Positions 42,186 through 50,333 of a stretch of 64,000 nt of DNA are shown here, one piece after another. The stretch spans positions 13,820 through 77,819 of the forward strand of contig CAJTUZ010000018.1 in NCBI GenBank assembly GCA_910579735.1, read 5' to 3'. Numbering within the stretch: the stretch's first letter is position 1; every line of letters starts with the position of its first letter. Below the pieces are notes generated by a model that searched no databases, was not told the DNA's origin, and was given only the letters and a program-made list of their open reading frames with translations. Both the position numbers and the translations under genes were made by a program. The stretch is from an uncultured Lachnospiraceae bacterium. GTDB lineage: Bacteria; Bacillota; Clostridia; Lachnospirales; Lachnospiraceae.

Positions 42186-43733
42186 ATGCTTGATATTGTG
42201 ATAGCAGTAGGCATCACATTGCTCGTATCGATTCCGGCCACCGCAGCTATAGCGACCAATTATCGTAAAAAGGTAGTGGAAGCCAAGCTTGGTAACGCAG
42301 ATGAGAAGGCGAGAGAGATTATCGATGAAGCACTGAAAACGGCTGAAACGAAGAAGCGCGAAGCGTTACTTGAAGCAAAAGAAGAAACGATCCATGGGAA
42401 GAATGAGCTGGATAAAGAAATCAAGGAACGTCGGGCTGAGGCGCAGCGGTATGAGCGCAGGGTTCAGCAGAAGGAAGAGAACATCGATAAAAAAGCGGAT
42501 GCTATTGAAAAGAAGGAAGCAAGTCTGGCAGCGAGAGAAGAATCTCTTGCCAAACAGCGAGAAGAGATTGCAAAGTTAAACGAGCAAAGATTACAGGAAC
42601 TGGAACGAATCTCAGGTTTAACCTCCGAACAAGCAAAAGATTATTTGATGAAAATTGTTGAAGATGAAGTGAAACATGAAGCCGCTGTAATGATCAAGGA
42701 AGTAGAAAGCAGGGCGAAGGAAGAAGCAGATAAGAAGGCGAAGGAATATGTAGTTACGGCGATCCAGAAATGCGCCGCAGATCATGTCTCCGAAACAACA
42801 ATATCTGTTGTACAGCTTCCGAATGACGAGATGAAGGGAAGAATCATCGGTAGAGAGGGACGTAACATCAGGACGCTCGAAACGATGACAGGTGTTGATC
42901 TGATCATAGACGATACACCGGAAGCAGTTATCTTATCAGGATTTGACCCGATTCGTCGTGAGGTGGCAAGAATTGCGCTTGAGAAACTGATCGTAGACGG
43001 ACGTATCCATCCGGCAAGGATCGAGGAAATGGTGGAAAAGGCGCAGAAAGAAGTAGAAGTAATGATAAAAGAAGAAGGTGAAGCCGCTACGCTGGAAGTT
43101 GGTGTACATGGTATTCATCCTGAACTGATCAGATTGCTTGGTAAGATGAAATTTAGAACCAGTTATGGTCAGAATGCTTTAAAACATTCGATAGAAGTAG
43201 CGCAGTTATCAGGCCTTCTGGCGGCAGAAATGGGTCTGGATGTCAGAGTGGCGAAACGGGCGGGACTTCTGCATGATATCGGTAAAGCGGTTGATCATGA
43301 AATGGAAGGTTCTCATATTCAGTTAGGTGTAGAGCTTTGTAGAAAATATAAAGAATCACCTATTGTTATCAATGCAGTAGAGTCTCATCATGGTGATGTT
43401 GAGCCTCAGACATTGATCGCATGTCTGGTACAGGCTGCAGATACGATATCTGCTGCAAGACCGGGTGCAAGAAGAGAAACGTTAGAAACATATACAAGCA
43501 GGTTAAAACAATTAGAAGACATTACAAACAATTTCAAAGGTGTTGATAAATCTTTTGCTATTCAGGCAGGTAGAGAGATTCGTGTTATGGTAGTTCCGGA
43601 ACAGATTACAGATGCGGACATGATATTGCTCGCAAGAGATATTTCCAAACAGATTGAAGCTGAGTTGGAGTATCCCGGACAGATCAAAGTCAATGTAATC
43701 CGTGAAAGCCGCGTTATCGACTATGCTAAATAG
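42186..43733 (+). CDS. rny: Ribonuclease Y
   Basis: Membrane-anchored endoribonuclease initiating mRNA decay in Firmicutes. N-terminal membrane helix (about residues 3-25), a long charged coiled coil (about 30-190), KH domain with MKGRIIGREGRNIRTLE, and an HD domain with LLHDIGKAVDHE providing catalytic His-Asp. Length 515 is normal. Preceded by a strong AAGGAGGTG site and followed by a terminator. Confidence 0.96.
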   Translation: MLDIVIAVGITLLVSIPATAAIATNYRKKVVEAKLGNADEKAREIIDEALKTAETKKREALLEAKEETIHGKNELDKEIKERRAEAQRYERRVQQKEENIDKKADAIEKKEASLAAREESLAKQREEIAKLNEQRLQELERISGLTSEQAKDYLMKIVEDEVKHEAAVMIKEVESRAKEEADKKAKEYVVTAIQKCAADHVSETTISVVQLPNDEMKGRIIGREGRNIRTLETMTGVDLIIDDTPEAVILSGFDPIRREVARIALEKLIVDGRIHPARIEEMVEKAQKEVEVMIKEEGEAATLEVGVHGIHPELIRLLGKMKFRTSYGQNALKHSIEVAQLSGLLAAEMGLDVRVAKRAGLLHDIGKAVDHEMEGSHIQLGVELCRKYKESPIVINAVESHHGDVEPQTLIACLVQAADTISAARPGARRETLETYTSRLKQLEDITNNFKGVDKSFAIQAGREIRVMVVPEQITDADMILLARDISKQIEAELEYPGQIKVNVIRESRVIDYAK

Positions 43734-43739
43734 TGCTTA

Positions 43740-43771
43740 AAACTCTGTGGAGAAATCTACAGAGTTTTTTT
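43740..43771 (+). terminator. Terminator after rny
   Basis: AACTCTGT and ACAGAGTT pair over 8 bp around a 10-nt loop, then seven T residues. Confidence 0.85.
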
Positions 43772-43807
43772 GTGCGGAGAATTTGGCAATATTTTTTCGG
43801 TTTATGC

Positions 43808-43836
43808 TTGTTTTCCGAAAAAGTTTGTAGTAGAAT
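43808..43836 (+). promoter_or_regulatory. Promoter of the aminotransferase-Nudix unit
   Basis: TTGTTT, 17-bp spacer, TAGAAT (43831-43836), 51 bp before the aminotransferase ATG and downstream of the rny terminator. Confidence 0.55.
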
Positions 43837-43887
43837 AATTGACGGTGTATGATTGTATACAATTATGCAGGACTGGAGGAGAAAATT

Positions 43888-45180
43888 ATGAAGCCATACA
43901 AAGAGATGAGTAAAGAAGAATTGATATTATTAAAAGAAGAGCTTGAGAAAAAATTCGCCGGGGAGAAGAGTAAAGGGATCAAACTGGATATGTCCAGAGG
44001 TAAGCAGACGACAGCACAGCTTGATATGACTATGCCCATTATGGATGTTTTCAATTCCGGTTCAACGCTCCAAACACAGGATGGATTCGACTGCAGAAAT
44101 TATGGATTGCTGGAAGGCATTCCGGAAGCAAGAAAGCTGTTAGGAGACATGATGGGTGTTCCTGCACAGAATGTTCTTGTATATGGAAACTCCAGTCTGA
44201 GCATTATGTATGATTCTATAGCGCATTCCATGACACATGGCGTTATGGGAAGTACGCCGTGGTGTAAACTGGATAAAGTAAAATTTTTATGTCCTGTTCC
44301 GGGATACGACAGACATTTTAAGATCACGGAGTATTTCGGTATTGAAATGATCAATATACCGATGACGTCCGATGGACCGGATATGGATCTGGTAGAGAAA
44401 TATGTGAATGAAGACGAGGCAGTAAAGGGAATCTGGTGTGTGCCGAAATATTCCAATCCGCAGGGATTTTCTTATTCGGATGAAACCGTAAGAAGATTCG
44501 CAGCGCTGAAACCGGCAGCCGAAGATTTCAGAATTTACTGGGATAACGCTTATGCGGTTCACCACTTATATGAAGACAAACAGGACAGTATACTGGAGAT
44601 TTTAAGCGAATGCGAAAAGGCGGGCAATCCTGATATCGTTTTTGAATTCTGTTCAACGTCCAAGGTAAGTTTTGCAGGCGGCGGTATAGCCGGAATGGCT
44701 TCCTCTTTGGCAAACCTGGAATATATTAAGGAGTTTATGACGGTATTGACAATCGGCTATGATAAGGTCAACCAGCTGCGCCATGTCAGATATTTTAAGG
44801 ACATGGATGGTATTTCGGAGCATATGAAGAAACACGCTGCCATTATCCGGCCTAAATTTGAAGCTGTTTTGGAGGTTCTGGACAGAGAAATAGGCAGTCT
44901 GGAAATTGCAGAGTGGACGAAACCGGTAGGCGGATACTTCATTTCTTTTGACGCAATGGAAGGCTGTGCCAAGGCAATCGTTGCAAAATGTAAAGAAGCG
45001 GGTGTTATTCTTACCGGGGCGGGCGCGACATACCCTTACGGCAAAGATCCCAAAGACAGCAATATCCGTATTGCTCCGACATTTCCGACGGCAGAAGAAA
45101 TGGCGGCCGCAACGGATCTGTTCGTGCTTTGCGTCAAACTGGTCAGCGTAAAGAAACTGCTTGGGGAAGCGCTTTTGTAG
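43888..45180 (+). CDS. Class I/II aminotransferase, aspartate aminotransferase 1c type
   Basis: PLP-dependent fold-type I aminotransferase, most like the subgroup Ic aspartate aminotransferases (Asp_aminotransf). Visible are YGLLEGIPEARKLL, YGNSSLSIM, WCVPKYSNPQGFSYS, DNAYAVHHLY and the PLP-lysine segment CSTSKVSFAGGGIAG; NIRIAPTFP carries the carboxylate-binding Arg. 430 residues. GGAGGAG precedes the ATG at 43888; the in-frame ATG at 43849 lies before that site. Substrate specificity toward aspartate is probable but not proven. The Nudix gene follows by 27 bp. Confidence 0.88.
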   Translation: MKPYKEMSKEELILLKEELEKKFAGEKSKGIKLDMSRGKQTTAQLDMTMPIMDVFNSGSTLQTQDGFDCRNYGLLEGIPEARKLLGDMMGVPAQNVLVYGNSSLSIMYDSIAHSMTHGVMGSTPWCKLDKVKFLCPVPGYDRHFKITEYFGIEMINIPMTSDGPDMDLVEKYVNEDEAVKGIWCVPKYSNPQGFSYSDETVRRFAALKPAAEDFRIYWDNAYAVHHLYEDKQDSILEILSECEKAGNPDIVFEFCSTSKVSFAGGGIAGMASSLANLEYIKEFMTVLTIGYDKVNQLRHVRYFKDMDGISEHMKKHAAIIRPKFEAVLEVLDREIGSLEIAEWTKPVGGYFISFDAMEGCAKAIVAKCKEAGVILTGAGATYPYGKDPKDSNIRIAPTFPTAEEMAAATDLFVLCVKLVSVKKLLGEALL

Positions 45181-45207
45181 GATTACAGGAAAGGCGGAGA
45201 GATCATT

Positions 45208-45741
45208 ATGGAGAAGTGTGAACGTCTTGAAAGAACATTGGTATATAAAGGTGTAATCATTGATTTTTATCAGGATACGGTGAAAGTGCCAAACGGCAAT
45301 ATCGTAAAATGGGATTTCATCGGTCACAAAGGCGCTGCGGCCGTTGTGGCCGTCAATGAAGAAGGAAAGCTGCTCATGGTGCGCCAGTACCGGAATGCGC
45401 TTGACCGGGAAACATTGGAAATTCCCGCGGGAGCCTTAGACAGTGCCGATGAGCCGACGCATATTGCGGCGGCCAGGGAATTACAGGAAGAGACAGGATA
45501 CAGCGCCGGGAAAATGGAGCTGTTGATGTCCTTACGGACGACGGTTGCTTTTTGTAATGAAAAGATCGACGTTTATGTTGCCACGGACTTAAAACCGGGG
45601 AAGCAGCATCTGGACGAAGACGAATCGATTGACGTGGAAGCTCACGATATCGAAGAACTGATACAGATGATCTATGACTGTAAGATTCAGGACAGTAAGA
45701 CCGTGGCGGCGATCATGGCTTATAAAAATAAATATTGTTGA
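45208..45741 (+). CDS. Nudix hydrolase, probable ADP-ribose pyrophosphatase
   Basis: Hydrolyses nucleotide sugars, most likely ADP-ribose to AMP and ribose-5-phosphate. The Nudix box runs from GALDSADEPTHIAA to ARELQEETGYSAG with the required Glu residues (REL-EE-G). Upstream VRQYRNALDRETLEIPAG is typical of the NudF/ADPRase group. 177 residues, probably in one transcript with the aminotransferase. Confidence 0.88.
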   Translation: MEKCERLERTLVYKGVIIDFYQDTVKVPNGNIVKWDFIGHKGAAAVVAVNEEGKLLMVRQYRNALDRETLEIPAGALDSADEPTHIAAARELQEETGYSAGKMELLMSLRTTVAFCNEKIDVYVATDLKPGKQHLDEDESIDVEAHDIEELIQMIYDCKIQDSKTVAAIMAYKNKYC

Positions 45742-45752
45742 TAAATTGCAGC

Positions 45753-45780
45753 ATCATATACTGCATATTGTGCGTATATA
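45753..45780 (+). promoter_or_regulatory. Possible SigE-type promoter of spoIIM
   Basis: ATCATATA, 12 bp, CGTATATA resembles a SigE promoter in the gap before spoIIM. Known SigE control of spoIIM in Bacillus supports it; the motif match is moderate. Confidence 0.35.
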
Positions 45781-45828
45781 CTTCCTTTTCCCAACATATA
45801 TTTAGTTAGTCGGAAAGAGGGAGTGTAT

Positions 45829-46434
45829 ATGCTGACAAGGCAAATGAATAAAGGCGGTTATTATTTGTTGTATTTGTTTATGATAGGGTTATTTCTGGGT
45901 ATCTTACTCGTTAATATCCGATATGATATCTGGACGGGAGAAGATGGCCTTTTAAATGCGGAAATGATGAAACGCCTGCAAAACAGTGAATTAAATGGAA
46001 ATTATCTCTTTGGTTATATTGTCAAGCACAGAGTATCGACCGTATTGGTGATCGGTATGCTTGCTTCGACAATGATAGGACTTCCGATCGTATGCGGATA
46101 TGTCTGTTATCTTGGGATCAGCGCCGGCTGTATCCTGACGGTAGCAGTGGTTCGTTATGGCATCAGGGGTCTTTTTTTCATGGCGGCAAGTATCTTTCCC
46201 CAGGGTTTTTTACTGATACCGGGTTATTTTCTGCTGCTGCAGTGGGGACTTGACTGTCATAGGGAACTTTATGGCAGGGTAGATGGACTGGATGGACGAT
46301 ATCTGGCGGGAAGCCAGTTTATTGTGCGGAAAGGAATGAAACTTCTTGGGATCCTTCTTATCATCATTTCAGGCTGTGTGGTGGAGAGTTATGTAAACCC
46401 CAAAATCGTTCATTTTATATTGAAGATTTTTTAA
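45829..46434 (+). CDS. spoIIM: Stage II sporulation protein M
   Basis: Polytopic membrane protein of the engulfment machinery (with SpoIID and SpoIIP in Bacillus). About 201 residues with five hydrophobic helices: residues 10-29, 66-85, 92-115, 120-145 and 175-193. The context spoIIM then xerD matches Bacillus (spoIIM-fur-xerD-drm), although fur is absent here. ATG at 45829 lies after GGAAAGAGGGAG; a GTG at 45823 overlaps the site. Confidence 0.85.
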   Translation: MLTRQMNKGGYYLLYLFMIGLFLGILLVNIRYDIWTGEDGLLNAEMMKRLQNSELNGNYLFGYIVKHRVSTVLVIGMLASTMIGLPIVCGYVCYLGISAGCILTVAVVRYGIRGLFFMAASIFPQGFLLIPGYFLLLQWGLDCHRELYGRVDGLDGRYLAGSQFIVRKGMKLLGILLIIISGCVVESYVNPKIVHFILKIF

Positions 46435-46547
46435 TTTTTTTTCCGATATTTTTTCAAGATATGGTAGACATAAAATATGATGCTGACGATATGTTGTGTT
46501 TTGGCAGGAATATGCTGAAAACGCCCGAAAAATCGGGAAAAATCCAT

Positions 46548-46576
46548 TTGCTTTTCGGAAGAATTCTGCTTATAAT
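46548..46576 (+). promoter_or_regulatory. Promoter of xerD
   Basis: TTGCTT (46548), 17-bp spacer, TATAAT (46571-46576), 62 bp before xerD. A TGGTTT/AAACCA hairpin (about 46589-46612) lies in the leader, and CCCGA/TCGGG flanks an A-tract upstream. Confidence 0.7.
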
Positions 46577-46637
46577 ATTAAAGTGATGGTGGTTTCAGCA
46601 ACATAAAACCATATGTCAAGGAAGGGTTTCCGGGTAG

Positions 46638-47522
46638 ATGGAAAAAGAGATTACAGCGTTTATATCTTATTTACATAATGTAAAGAAAACTTCAAACAAT
46701 ACAGAGATGTCTTATAAACGGGATTTAGAGAAAATGCAGAATTTTATATCGCAGGAGGGAATTTCCCAGGTCGGCGATGTAACTGCGGAAACGCTATGTG
46801 CATATATACAATATCTGGAAGCTAATCATTTTGCCGCGGCTACGGTTTCACGAAATGTAGCGTCCCTGAAGGCATTCTATCATTTCCTGATGCAGGAAGG
46901 CATGGTAACAAAGGATGTTACCGAGAAATTAAAAGCACCAAAAATTGAGAAAAAGATACCGGAAATCCTGACGCCCGAAGAAGTGGTGCGTCTTTTGGAA
47001 CAGCCGTGCGGGGATTCACCCAAGGAGATCCGCGACAAGGCAATGTTAGAACTTCTGTATGCGACAGGTATTCGCGTGACGGAGCTGATCACTTTGAAAG
47101 TATCGGATGTCAATCTGCCGATGAGTTATCTGATCTGCCGGGATGCCAGCAAGGAGAGAGTGATTCCTTTCGGCGCTGCTGCGAAAAGCGCATTGGAGCG
47201 CTATTTGGACGGCGTCAGACTTTCCATGATAGAAGATAAAAAATCCGAAATATTGTTTGCCAATTGTTCCGGACTGCCGATGAGCAGGCAGGGATTCTGG
47301 AAACTGATCAAATATTATGCGAGAAAAGCGGATATTAAGGCGGATATTACGCCGCATACCCTGCGCCATTCTTTTGCGGCGCATCTGGTAGAAAACGGAG
47401 CGGATCTGCGGAGCGTGCAGGAGATGCTCGGACATTCCGATATATCTACCACGCAGATATATGCCAATCTGCATCACAGCCATATCAGAGAAGTATATGC
47501 AAAGGCCCATCCGAGAGGATGA
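46638..47522 (+). CDS. xerD: Tyrosine recombinase XerD
   Basis: Chromosome-dimer resolving recombinase. SAM-like N-terminal domain (residues 1-95), catalytic domain with Arg146 (ATGIRVTEL), Lys172 (SKERVIPF), His240 and Arg243 (PHTLRHSF), His266 (LGHSDIS) and the nucleophile Tyr275 (QIYANLHH). Length 294 and a C-terminus HIREVYAKAHPRG are Xer-like, not phage-integrase-like. The neighbouring spoIIM supports a chromosomal housekeeping role. No dif-like site was recognised nearby. Confidence 0.94.
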   Translation: MEKEITAFISYLHNVKKTSNNTEMSYKRDLEKMQNFISQEGISQVGDVTAETLCAYIQYLEANHFAAATVSRNVASLKAFYHFLMQEGMVTKDVTEKLKAPKIEKKIPEILTPEEVVRLLEQPCGDSPKEIRDKAMLELLYATGIRVTELITLKVSDVNLPMSYLICRDASKERVIPFGAAAKSALERYLDGVRLSMIEDKKSEILFANCSGLPMSRQGFWKLIKYYARKADIKADITPHTLRHSFAAHLVENGADLRSVQEMLGHSDISTTQIYANLHHSHIREVYAKAHPRG

Positions 47523-47532
47523 GCCTTTTTTT
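47501..47532. terminator. Terminator shared by convergent xerD and aroF
   Basis: AAAGGC-CCATCC and GGATG-AGCCTTT pair around GAGA, followed by a T-run. The xerD stop codon lies in the stem and the aroF stop begins in the T-run. Confidence 0.85.
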
Positions 47533-48556
47533 AATATTCCGCGATATCATAGATCAGACGCTCCGATGCATCCCATCCAAGACATGGGTCGGTAATGGAT
47601 TTTCCGTAAACGCCGCCGCCGATCTCCTGTGCGCCTTCTTCCAGATAACTTTCGATCATAACGCCCTTTACGAGTTTATAAATGTCAGGACTTAGCTTTC
47701 TGCTGTGCATAACCTCTTTTACGATCCTGATCTGCTGCGCATAGTCTTTGTTGGAATTGTTATGGTTGGCGTCTATGATGCAGGCCGGATTGACCAGGTC
47801 ATGTTCGTTATAAAGTGTAAGCAGTCTGACCAGATCTTCATAGTGATAATTCGGTATACTCTGTCCGTGTTTGTTGACGGCGCCCCTGAGGACGGTATGT
47901 GCAAGCGGGTTTCCGGAAGTCAGTACTTCATGGCCGCGGTAGATGAACGAGTGGGAATGCTGCGCCGCATAGACGGAATTCAACATGACGGAAAGCGTGC
48001 CGCTGGTCGGATTCTTCATGCCGCTGGCAACATCGAAACCGCTGACTGTCATACGATGCTGCTGGTCTTCAACAGAGCGTGCCCCGATAGCGACATAGGA
48101 AAGGATGTCCTCTACATAACCCCAATTGTCAGGATAAAGCATCTCGTCGGCAGCCGTAAGGCCAGATTCTTCCATGGCGCGGATGTGCATTTTCCGCATG
48201 GCGATCAGTCCTGCTGTAAAATCGGGTTTTTTCTCGGGATCAGGCTGGCTGACGATTCCTTTATAACCTTCGCCGGTCGTTCTCGGTTTATTTGTGTAGA
48301 TTCTGGGAATCAGGATCAGCTTGTCCCTGACCTGTTCGTTTACTTTGGTAAGACGGCTGATATAGTCACAGACCGCATCTTCGTTGTCTGCAGAGCAGGG
48401 GCCGATAATGACCAGGAATTTATTGCTTTTGCCGGTAATGACGTCCGCAATCTCTTGATCGCGTTTTTTCTTAAGTTCGGCAAGATGTGCCGGAACCGGA
48501 AACTGCTCACGGATCTCTTCCGGTGTCGGCAGTTGGCTTACGTAACGAAACGACAT
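47531..48556 (-). CDS. aroF: 3-deoxy-7-phosphoheptulonate synthase (type I DAHP synthase)
   Basis: First enzyme of the shikimate pathway, condensing PEP with erythrose-4-phosphate. Type I (AroFGH-like) features: LVIIGPCSADNEDAV, RIYTNKPRTTGEGYKG, SVEDQQHRMTVSGFD, MKNPTSGTL, VLRGAVNKHG, IDANHNNSNKDY and the C-terminal GKSITDPCLGW. 341 residues. AAAGGAG precedes the ATG. Which aromatic amino acid inhibits it cannot be told; paralogue naming among aroF/G/H is uncertain. A long palindromic element lies in its leader. Confidence 0.93.
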   Translation of the reverse strand: MSFRYVSQLPTPEEIREQFPVPAHLAELKKKRDQEIADVITGKSNKFLVIIGPCSADNEDAVCDYISRLTKVNEQVRDKLILIPRIYTNKPRTTGEGYKGIVSQPDPEKKPDFTAGLIAMRKMHIRAMEESGLTAADEMLYPDNWGYVEDILSYVAIGARSVEDQQHRMTVSGFDVASGMKNPTSGTLSVMLNSVYAAQHSHSFIYRGHEVLTSGNPLAHTVLRGAVNKHGQSIPNYHYEDLVRLLTLYNEHDLVNPACIIDANHNNSNKDYAQQIRIVKEVMHSRKLSPDIYKLVKGVMIESYLEEGAQEIGGGVYGKSITDPCLGWDASERLIYDIAEY

Positions 48557-48583
48557 TTTTATTTAACTCCTTTGCTGTTCATA

Positions 48584-48766
48584 GGGCAGGCGCAAAACAC
48601 AGGGCGGATGGGAATAAGTCCCTGCGAAGGCCCTTGAAAAACGCCGGCACTTGGTAAGAGAGGTGCTTTGCGCCTCTCGAACCTAGTACCGCTGCGATTT
48701 TTCACGGAGCGAAAGCGCGCCGCCAAAGGGACTTATTCCCATCCGCCCTGTGTTTTGCGCCTGCCT
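48584..48766. repeat. 183-bp palindromic element with perfect 39-bp inverted ends
   Basis: Arms 48585-48623 and 48727-48765 are exact reverse complements over 39 bp (starting GGCAGGCGCAAAACACAGGG). The centre has a 9-bp stem GAGAGGTGC/GCGCCTCTC with TTT loop and a further paired section (GAAAAACGCCGGC against GCTGCGATTTTTC), so nearly the whole piece can fold into one hairpin. TA dinucleotides flank both ends (48582-48583 and 48767-48768), as expected of an IS630/mariner-type insertion. It encodes no protein. Confidence 0.9.
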
Positions 48767-48802
48767 TATATATGATATCTCTTAAGTTGCCTAAACAGGT
48801 AT

Positions 48803-48831
48803 ATTATAGTATATTAAAGAAAGATTCGCAA
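48803..48831 (-). promoter_or_regulatory. Promoter of aroF
   Basis: On the minus strand TTGCGA (48831-48826), 17-bp spacer, TATAAT (48808-48803). It starts 4 bp downstream of the spoVB stop, so transcription would begin near 48796 and the palindromic element would be transcribed in the leader. Confidence 0.65.
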
Positions 48832-48834
48832 GCG

Positions 48835-50196
48835 TCAGTCGGCCTGCATGCGCCATGAGATCCGCAGGGCGGAGATGGTGCAGAGAAAAGTCTGTACCAT
48901 TTGGCTTGCCAGCATGCCCCACAGGTATCCTTTGATGCCCCAGACTGGAATGGCGAAAAAAACGAACAACAGGCGTACGAGCAGGCTGACGATACTGTAA
49001 AAAAAAGTCAGTGCGGTTTTACCGAGGCCGTTCAGAATACTGTTTAACGTACTTGCGATATAAAGAAACGGGCAGATAAAACTGAGTGTCAGGATAAAGC
49101 TTCCTGCCAGCTCGCTTTTGAATAAGAGCCGTCCTGCCATGCGGCCGCACAGAAGGAAGATGGCAGTACAGCCAAAGCCAAGGAGCAGACAGTATTTGAG
49201 TGATTTCATGATGGCTTTGGTAACGGCACGCTGATTGCCGCTTGCTTCCGCTTCGGAGACGATGGGCAGAAGCAGGACGGAAATGGAGTTGGTGATAGCC
49301 GACGGAAAGAGGATAAGGGGCAGGCTCATGCCGGTAAGTACACCATAGACACCAAGCGCATCGGCATTATTTAAACCGTAGGCCATGAGTTTGTTGGGAA
49401 TGAAGATGGCCTCGATGCTTTGCAGAATATTTATAATAATACGGTTTAACGACAATGGGACGGCAAGCTGCAGCAGTTTTCCGGTAATCTGATAATAAGA
49501 TGATGCCAGGCTGCCGCGTCCGAATATTTTTCCAAGAAGGGCAGGGGTATCAAAAACCTGAAAAGAGCGGCCGATGACAGCCAGCAGGGAAACGATCATG
49601 GAAGCGCCTTCGCCGATAACAAGACCGACCACGGCAAAACTGATCGTAGGCGTCATATGGCGCTGCATGCAGATATGGTTGATCAGATAGACCGAGCCTA
49701 CCCGCACAACCTGTTCCGATAATTGCGACAGAGCCGGAATGGCAGTCTTCTTGATACCGTAGAAATAGCCGTTGATACAGGAATGTACCGTAGCCATAGG
49801 AATGGAAAGCGAGATGATACGAAGCAAGGGTGCAGTCCGCTCTTCCATCAGAAAAGTTACGGCGATCCATTCCGAATATTGATAAATAAAAGCGGCGCAG
49901 CCAAACGAAAGCGCCATGGAGATCAGGAAACCGATCCATAAGGTGCGGAAGGATGTTTTATAGTCGTGCGTCGTCGTTTCACTGGCCACATATTTGGAAA
50001 TGGCCGTCTGCATGCCCGATACGGTCAAAGAAAAGGATAGGGCAAGCACCGGAGAGATGAGCTGGTAGATGCCCATGCCTTCCGCGCCGAATGTCTGCGA
50101 CAGGAAAATGCGGTAGAAAAAGCCGATAAAGCGGCTGAGCAGTCCGGTGACGGTCAAAATAATGGTGCCGATTAACAGAGGATTTTTGCGATGCAT
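48835..50196 (-). CDS. spoVB: SpoVB-family flippase
   Basis: MOP-superfamily membrane protein with about 14 hydrophobic helices. It begins HRKNPLLIGTIILTVTGLLSRFIGFFYRIFLSQTFGAEGMGIYQL, which is the usual beginning of clostridial SpoVB proteins involved in spore cortex synthesis, probably flipping lipid-linked precursors. The ATG at 50196 (453 residues) is chosen because 65 residues of a longer frame from 50391 are Ser/Arg-rich and unrelated to the family. Divergent from mnmA. A second, longer family member lies at 28.5-30.2 kb. Confidence 0.85.
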   Translation of the reverse strand: MHRKNPLLIGTIILTVTGLLSRFIGFFYRIFLSQTFGAEGMGIYQLISPVLALSFSLTVSGMQTAISKYVASETTTHDYKTSFRTLWIGFLISMALSFGCAAFIYQYSEWIAVTFLMEERTAPLLRIISLSIPMATVHSCINGYFYGIKKTAIPALSQLSEQVVRVGSVYLINHICMQRHMTPTISFAVVGLVIGEGASMIVSLLAVIGRSFQVFDTPALLGKIFGRGSLASSYYQITGKLLQLAVPLSLNRIIINILQSIEAIFIPNKLMAYGLNNADALGVYGVLTGMSLPLILFPSAITNSISVLLLPIVSEAEASGNQRAVTKAIMKSLKYCLLLGFGCTAIFLLCGRMAGRLLFKSELAGSFILTLSFICPFLYIASTLNSILNGLGKTALTFFYSIVSLLVRLLFVFFAIPVWGIKGYLWGMLASQMVQTFLCTISALRISWRMQAD

Positions 50197-50279
50197 GTGA
50201 TACCTGCTTAGAACAGTTGTCATTTCATAGTATGCGTCAATCCGGGAAAGCAGAACAGGATCGGATGCAAAGCCGGAGC

Positions 50280-50301
50280 GCCGCAGGCGTGCGGCATTTT
50301 T
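50280..50301 (+). terminator. Small hairpin with T-run in the mnmA leader
   Basis: GCCGCA-GGCG-TGCGGC then ATTTTT, 33 bp before mnmA. It could attenuate readthrough or be leader structure; the 6-bp stem is short. Confidence 0.35.
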
Positions 50302-50333
50302 GGAAGAGCAGGATATCAGGGAAAGGTAAGATG

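Noticed and set aside
46638..47522. Integrase of a mobile element
   Set aside because: Sequence and length fit chromosomal XerD, the neighbour is spoIIM as in Bacillus, and no attachment repeats or phage genes are present.
47705..48637. 310-codon plus-strand frame opposite aroF
   Set aside because: Antisense to a clear DAHP synthase and it runs into the palindromic element; no domain recognised.
48640..48710. tRNA-like T-loop text (GGTTCGAG on the minus strand) inside the palindrome
   Set aside because: No acceptor or anticodon stems can be formed around it; it is part of the long hairpin.
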